A DNA stretch of 50,643 nt from an uncultured Idiomarina sp. (lineage in GTDB: Bacteria; Pseudomonadota; Gammaproteobacteria; Enterobacterales; Alteromonadaceae). Shown here one piece after another: positions 47,099-50,643 of the stretch. Made by a program: the position numbers and the translations under genes. Position 1 is the first letter of the stretch, and every line of letters begins with the position of its first letter. The stretch is taken from assembly GCA_946885915.1 (NCBI GenBank), contig CAMPHF010000014.1, positions 1 to 50,643 of the forward strand, in the 5' to 3' direction. The notes under the pieces are model-generated. The model had not been told where the DNA came from and ran no database searches. It worked only from the letters and a program-made list of their open reading frames with translations.

Positions 47099-48400
47099 TT
47101 ATTGCTGTTTCGGATTCATCAAATCGTCGAAACTTGCCTTTTTCTTGGTCACTTTCGCTTGCTCAAGAATAAAGTCAATCGCTTGCTCTTCCAACGCCAA
47201 GTTACGAACTTGCTGCATCAGCTCTTTGTTGCCTTTGTAGTAAGCAATTACTTCTTCAGGATCTTCATAAGCTGAAGCTTGCACGGCAATAATTTCGTCG
47301 ACTTTCTGTTCGTCAACTTTCAGCTCATTACCACGAATCACTTCGCCTAGTAACAAACCAACTTTAACGCGCTCTTTGGCTTGCTCTTCGAACAAGTTAG
47401 CTGGCAATTCAGGCATATTCTTCGCGTTTTCACCAAACCGTTGCATAGCTTGGCGACGCAAACCATCGATTTCTTGATCGATCATCGCTTTCGGCAAGTC
47501 AACTTCGTTGGTTTCTACTAAGCCTTTCAACACTTGCTCTTTCAGCTTGCCTTTTAAGGTGTTGCTCAGCTCACGTTCCATATTTTTGCGAACTTCAGCT
47601 TGCAGTGCTTCCACACCACCTTCTTTAACGCCAAACAAAGCAACGAATTCATCATTCAACTCAGGCAACACACGCTCTTCAACTTTTTTCGCCACGATCA
47701 CAAATTGTGCCGCTTTGCCTTTCAAGTTTTCGGCGTGATAGTCCTCAGGGAAAGTCACATCAATGGTTTTCTCTTCACCGGCTTTCATGCCGATAATGCC
47801 ATCTTCGAAACCAGGGATCATGCGACCTTCGCCAAGCTCTAAGCCGAAGTCAGTCGCTTTACCGCCGTCAAACTCAGCGCCATCAATAGAACCGGTGAAA
47901 TCAATCGTGATGCGCTCACCTTTCTTCGACTTACGCTTCACTTCTTTCCAGGTTGCATGTTGCTTTTGCAGGGTTTCCAGCATTTTTTCAACGTCAGCGT
48001 CAGTAACCGTCACATCTGGACGCTCAACTTTGATCTTGTCAAGGTTTTTCACCTCTACTTCTGGATACACTTCAAAAGTCGCAACGAATTGCAAATCTTT
48101 ACCCGGCTCGTTTACTTTTGGTTCAATTGCCGGTGCACCTGCTGGATTAATTTTTTCCTGCATGATGGCTTCAAAGTATTTGCTTTGCATTAGGTTCGAA
48201 GCAGCACGCGCACGTGCTTCTTTGCCATACAGCTTTTGCAAGACGTTTGGCGGTACTTTTCCTTTGCGGAAGCCGTTGACTCTGACGTTACGGTATTCGT
48301 CTTTTAGTAAACGTTTTACTTCGTTATCGATGGTCTCAGCTGGCACCGTAATGGTGGCGCGGCGTTCCAATCCCTGCGTTGTCTCTACAGAAACCTGCAT
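47099..48400 (-). CDS. tig: Trigger factor
   Basis: Trigger factor is the ribosome-bound chaperone and prolyl isomerase that meets nascent chains. The 433-residue protein has the N-terminal ribosome-binding domain with signature [19 protein letters not shown] (about 42-60). The FKBP-type domain is at about 150-245 ([69 protein letters not shown]). The C-terminal chaperone arms follow, ending in a Lys-rich tail. The ATG has AGGT upstream. The tig-clpP-clpX-lon order is classical. Confidence 0.98.
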   Translation of the reverse strand: MQVSVETTQGLERRATITVPAETIDNEVKRLLKDEYRNVRVNGFRKGKVPPNVLQKLYGKEARARAASNLMQSKYFEAIMQEKINPAGAPAIEPKVNEPGKDLQFVATFEVYPEVEVKNLDKIKVERPDVTVTDADVEKMLETLQKQHATWKEVKRKSKKGERITIDFTGSIDGAEFDGGKATDFGLELGEGRMIPGFEDGIIGMKAGEEKTIDVTFPEDYHAENLKGKAAQFVIVAKKVEERVLPELNDEFVALFGVKEGGVEALQAEVRKNMERELSNTLKGKLKEQVLKGLVETNEVDLPKAMIDQEIDGLRRQAMQRFGENAKNMPELPANLFEEQAKERVKVGLLLGEVIRGNELKVDEQKVDEIIAVQASAYEDPEEVIAYYKGNKELMQQVRNLALEEQAIDFILEQAKVTKKKASFDDLMNPKQQ

Positions 48401-48524
48401 TGCGTATTTACCTCGGCTTCACTATTCATGTTGCGCTACAACTTGCAGCGCAGGTGATTTGACTAGCCGCAGCGGCACCGTTAAACAGTGCATCGCACGC
48501 GCTAGCCCCAAAAAATGACGCAAC

Positions 48525-48553
48525 ATTATAACGAGGGCACTACGGACAGTCGA
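48525..48553 (-). promoter_or_regulatory. tig promoter
   Basis: Minus-strand TCGACT (48548-48553) and a consensus TATAAT (48525-48530) are 17 bp apart, about 120 bases upstream of tig. Confidence 0.65.
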
Positions 48554-48650
48554 GTGGTAGCGGACATTTTTTATGCCTTATCTACATTGACCATCTATTC
48601 TCTCCTGTTTTCATACATAACAGGGACTTAAAAGAAGAAGGCGCTTTATA

Positions 48651-48673
48651 TGACACTTTTGTGTCAGTTTTTT
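48651..48673 (+). terminator. Orphan terminator-like hairpin upstream of the GAF gene
   Basis: TGACAC and GTGTCA pair around a TTTT loop, followed by G and six T on the plus strand. No plus-strand gene precedes it, as the region upstream is the tig promoter. It may end a small RNA or a leader transcript, or the palindrome may be a protein site. Confidence 0.5.
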
Positions 48674-48814
48674 CGAATTAATTGAACTAAAAGCTTGCAA
48701 ACTTTTTAGCAAAATCGAAATTTATCTGTTAAATTGAATCAACTTGTCTACATTAAATCGTTCTTAGCTGCATCAGGATGCATCGCTCAGGAACGAGCGC
48801 CCGAGGAGTCCCTC

Positions 48815-49354
48815 ATGGACAGCCCCCAGCCTTATAATGAAGCGGAACGATTATTGTCGCTCTACGATTTTGATATTCTCGATACCCTGCCAGAACAGGT
48901 ATATGACGACATTACCAAATTAGCTGCGCATATTTGTTCAGTGCCAATTGCCCTGATTTCTTTCATTGATCGCTATCGCCAGTGGTTTAAATCTAACGCT
49001 GGGGTTGACCTAGCAATTAAAGAAACACCGCGCGATCAGGCGTTCTGCACCTATGCCATTGTGCAGCCAAATGAGCTAATGGTGGTTGAAGATGCCCGCA
49101 AAGATGAGCGCTTTATTGATAATCCATTAGTGACCGGACAACCACACATTCGTTTCTATGCAGGTGCCCCTCTGGTAAATAGTGATGGTCATGCGCTTGG
49201 CACTTTGTGTGTGATTGATACTAAACCGCGCAAGCTAAATTCAGCGCAAGTTGACGCACTCAACGCGCTCTCTCGCCAAATTGTAGAAATGTTAGAATTG
49301 CGTCGCCGCATCCGCAATTTGCATGAAGCAGCGCGCGAAGCTAACGCGCGCTAG
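48815..49354 (+). CDS. Stand-alone GAF domain protein
   Basis: A 179-residue protein starting at the ATG preceded by GAGGAG at six bases ([28 protein letters not shown]); the longer frame has no ribosome site. Almost the whole length is a GAF domain: [89 protein letters not shown]-terminal helix (about 140-175) resembles the linker that normally leads into a GGDEF or kinase domain, but none follows. It may sense a small ligand and act on a partner. It is convergent with the GGDEF gene, only 13 bases apart. Confidence 0.85.
   Translation: MDSPQPYNEAERLLSLYDFDILDTLPEQVYDDITKLAAHICSVPIALISFIDRYRQWFKSNAGVDLAIKETPRDQAFCTYAIVQPNELMVVEDARKDERFIDNPLVTGQPHIRFYAGAPLVNSDGHALGTLCVIDTKPRKLNSAQVDALNALSRQIVEMLELRRRIRNLHEAAREANAR
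49330..49352. repeat. Hairpin at the end of the GAF gene
   Basis: AGCGCGCG and CGCGCGCT form a perfect 8-bp GC-only-rich stem with a seven-base loop across the last codons of the GAF gene. No T run on the plus strand follows. It may limit read-through between the two convergent genes. Confidence 0.45.
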
Positions 49355-49367
49355 AAGCTAAGGCGCA

Positions 49368-50468
49368 CTAATAGCGTAGTAAGTAAGCCTGATTACGACC
49401 ATTGGCTTTAGCTTGATAGGTTGCTTGGTCGGCATGTTGAACCAGTTGTTCTGTCGTCATCGTTGGCGCCGGGGTAGTTGTCGCAAGGCCAATACTGACG
49501 GTCACGCTGGGCTCACGGGCGACAACTTGCAACGCGGCTATGTCACTTACCAGTTGCTCAGTTCTGGGCAATAGTTCTTCCGGCAGTTGCTCAGGCACCA
49601 CGACCACGAACTCATCCCCACCAAATCGCGCGACAAATTCAGCTTCGCGCCGAAAGGTTTCCTCCAGCCGGCTGGCGACCGCTTGTAACACCTGGTCGCC
49701 AAGCAAATGACCATGCTGGTCGTTAAATGCCTTGAAATGATCAACGTCAATAATAAGTAAACTCAGCCTTTGCCCCGTGCGCTTTGCGCGCCGTAACTCA
49801 TGGGCAAGCCGTTGATCAAACGCGCGGCGGTTACCCACTCGAGTTAACCCATCTTCATTAGCTTGCCGCTGTAATTTAACATTGAGCGCGGTAAGCTCGG
49901 CCTGGATTTGTTTCAACTTGGCATCATATTGCTGCCGTGCAATGGTGTTGGCGATCATGTCAGCCACAATTTGTAGCTCACGAATGTCACTTGCTTCCCA
50001 GTGCTTCTGGCGGTGAACTAAATCACAGCCAACAAAACCGATCAGCGCCCCGCCGATAGTCATACCCACGCAAAGAATTGAATGAATATGCTCGCGTTCA
50101 AATTCCGCTTGTTCAGTTTTAGCCGCCGCAGGTAAAAGTGCAACATCCGCAACACTCACCACGCCCTGTTGCCGCATCGCTTGGAAGAACCACGGCATGT
50201 CGAACTCAGTGATCTTCACTAAATCATCTTTATGAGCAGTAATACCATCACGCACCCACTCGTGGGTGTTGGTCATTTCACTTAACTGTTGATTAAATTG
50301 GAACACATAAACGCGGTCTTTATCACCATAACGACCAATAGCGGCGAGTGCAGCATCAATGTGAGCAGAAACTTCGGTTTCGGCACAATTAATCAGCGCA
50401 GTCGAGAGTGACAACACTAACTCAAAAAAACTTTGCTGCGTTGCTGAAGGCATCTCTGGCGCTGTCAT
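49368..50468 (-). CDS. GAF-GGDEF diguanylate cyclase
   Basis: A cyclase predicted to make cyclic-di-GMP. The N-terminal half is a GAF domain (about 15-175, with RVYVFQFN, HSILCVGMTIGGALIGFVGCDLV). A coiled-coil linker follows (QQYDAKLKQIQAELTALNVKLQRQANEDGLTRVGNRRAF), then GGDEF intact at about 283-287 (RFGGDEFVVVV). The inhibitory RxxD site is replaced by REAE, so product inhibition may be reduced. No membrane segment. The frame extends to 50540, but MTAPEMPSATQQSFFEL is the better start (366 residues); the ribosome site is weak either way. Confidence 0.9.
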   Translation of the reverse strand: MTAPEMPSATQQSFFELVLSLSTALINCAETEVSAHIDAALAAIGRYGDKDRVYVFQFNQQLSEMTNTHEWVRDGITAHKDDLVKITEFDMPWFFQAMRQQGVVSVADVALLPAAAKTEQAEFEREHIHSILCVGMTIGGALIGFVGCDLVHRQKHWEASDIRELQIVADMIANTIARQQYDAKLKQIQAELTALNVKLQRQANEDGLTRVGNRRAFDQRLAHELRRAKRTGQRLSLLIIDVDHFKAFNDQHGHLLGDQVLQAVASRLEETFRREAEFVARFGGDEFVVVVPEQLPEELLPRTEQLVSDIAALQVVAREPSVTVSIGLATTTPAPTMTTEQLVQHADQATYQAKANGRNQAYLLRY

Positions 50469-50593
50469 ATCGGCTTCTGTGAACGATTTTGATAGTAAGC
50501 TTACACAGCCGAACCAGATTGAGCAATATTTCATCAACATTTGTCGAGGTCAAAACCGCTATTAGCTCAGACTAACTAAAGAAGGGATGAAAA

Positions 50594-50643
50594 TGGTCGG
50601 CGAGACTGGATTCGAACCAGCGACCCCTTGGACCCAAACCAAG
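50594..50643 (-). tRNA. tRNA-Pro (UGG), partial
   Basis: The 3' portion of a tRNA on the minus strand: anticodon stem CTTGG/CCAAG around TTTGGGT (anticodon TGG), T arm GCTGG-TTCGAAT-CCAGT, acceptor end CTCGCCGACCA with encoded CCA. The 5' part lies beyond the right edge. Confidence 0.9.

Larger units (their letters stand above)
48401..48814. other. Divergent intergenic region tig / GAF protein
   Basis: A 414-bp gap with the tig promoter (48525-48553), a 6-bp hairpin in the tig leader (TGCGCT with AGCGCA, 48433-48453) and an orphan terminator-like palindrome (48651-48673). The AT-rich stretch 48670-48760 probably carries the promoter of the GAF gene, but no clear -35/-10 pair stands out. Confidence 0.6.

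Noticed and set aside
47763..48518. 251-codon open frame on the plus strand
   Set aside because: It is antisense to tig, whose frame is unmistakable; the translation is Ser/Phe-rich and low complexity with no family resemblance.

Overview
The window is a chromosomal core region of a gammaproteobacterium at roughly 50% GC. Protein sequences closely resemble Escherichia coli orthologues, and the gene neighbourhoods are the classical gammaproteobacterial ones. The mix (fadIJ, tig-clpPX-lon-hupB-ppiD, rlmE-ftsH-folP-glmM-tpiA-secG, grpE-dnaK-dnaJ, recN-bamE, several GGDEF/EAL proteins) suggests a marine Alteromonadales member, possibly Idiomarinaceae. That placement is inferred from recalled protein similarity and was not tested by phylogeny. 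I see no insertion sequence, CRISPR array, rRNA or intact prophage.

Layout. Positions 1-6309 (minus strand) hold tRNA-fMet, tRNA-Leu, secG, tpiA, glmM, folP, ftsH and rlmE; by the E. coli order the rimP-nusA-infB operon should lie just left of the window. yhbY diverges from rlmE. At 6.8-7.6 kb there is a small non-core insert: two divergent helix-turn-helix regulators, one CI-like and one Ner/Cro-like, separated by a perfect 16-bp palindrome. Positions 7.7-15.7 kb (minus) hold greA, carB, carA, dapB, a dicarboxylate/amino-acid symporter and an M48 lipoprotein protease. dnaJ, dnaK and grpE follow (15.8-19.7 kb), with sigma-32-like promoters before grpE and dnaK. nadK, recN (with a LexA box), bamE, a pitrilysin-like protease and a large Y_Y_Y-PAS-PAS-GGDEF-EAL protein run on the plus strand (19.9-28.6 kb). 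A small membrane protein, fadJ and fadI are on the minus strand; a FadR-like operator lies upstream of fadI.

Positions 32.8-39.8 kb hold a tightly overlapping plus-strand operon: MoxR ATPase, DUF58, DUF4381, two VWA membrane proteins (the second with TPRs) and BatD. This is the Bat/MoxR-VWA system, widespread but of unsettled function. It converges on ppiD, whose terminator is embedded in the batD coding end. The rest is a protein-quality-control block on the minus strand: ppiD, tRNA-Asp, hupB, lon, clpX, clpP and tig. The window closes with a convergent pair (stand-alone GAF protein and GAF-GGDEF cyclase) and a partial tRNA-Pro.

Most proteins are housekeeping: folate and cell-wall precursor synthesis, carbamoyl-phosphate and lysine synthesis, heat-shock chaperones and proteases, and fatty-acid oxidation. 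The parts most worth a second look are the two-repressor switch at 7.3 kb, a terminator-like hairpin in the carA leader, the MoxR/Bat operon and its shared 3' end with ppiD, the Y_Y_Y sensor lacking a propeller, and an orphan terminator at 48.65 kb. Several starts were moved from the longest open frame to better-supported codons; carA, glmM and probably ftsH use TTG.
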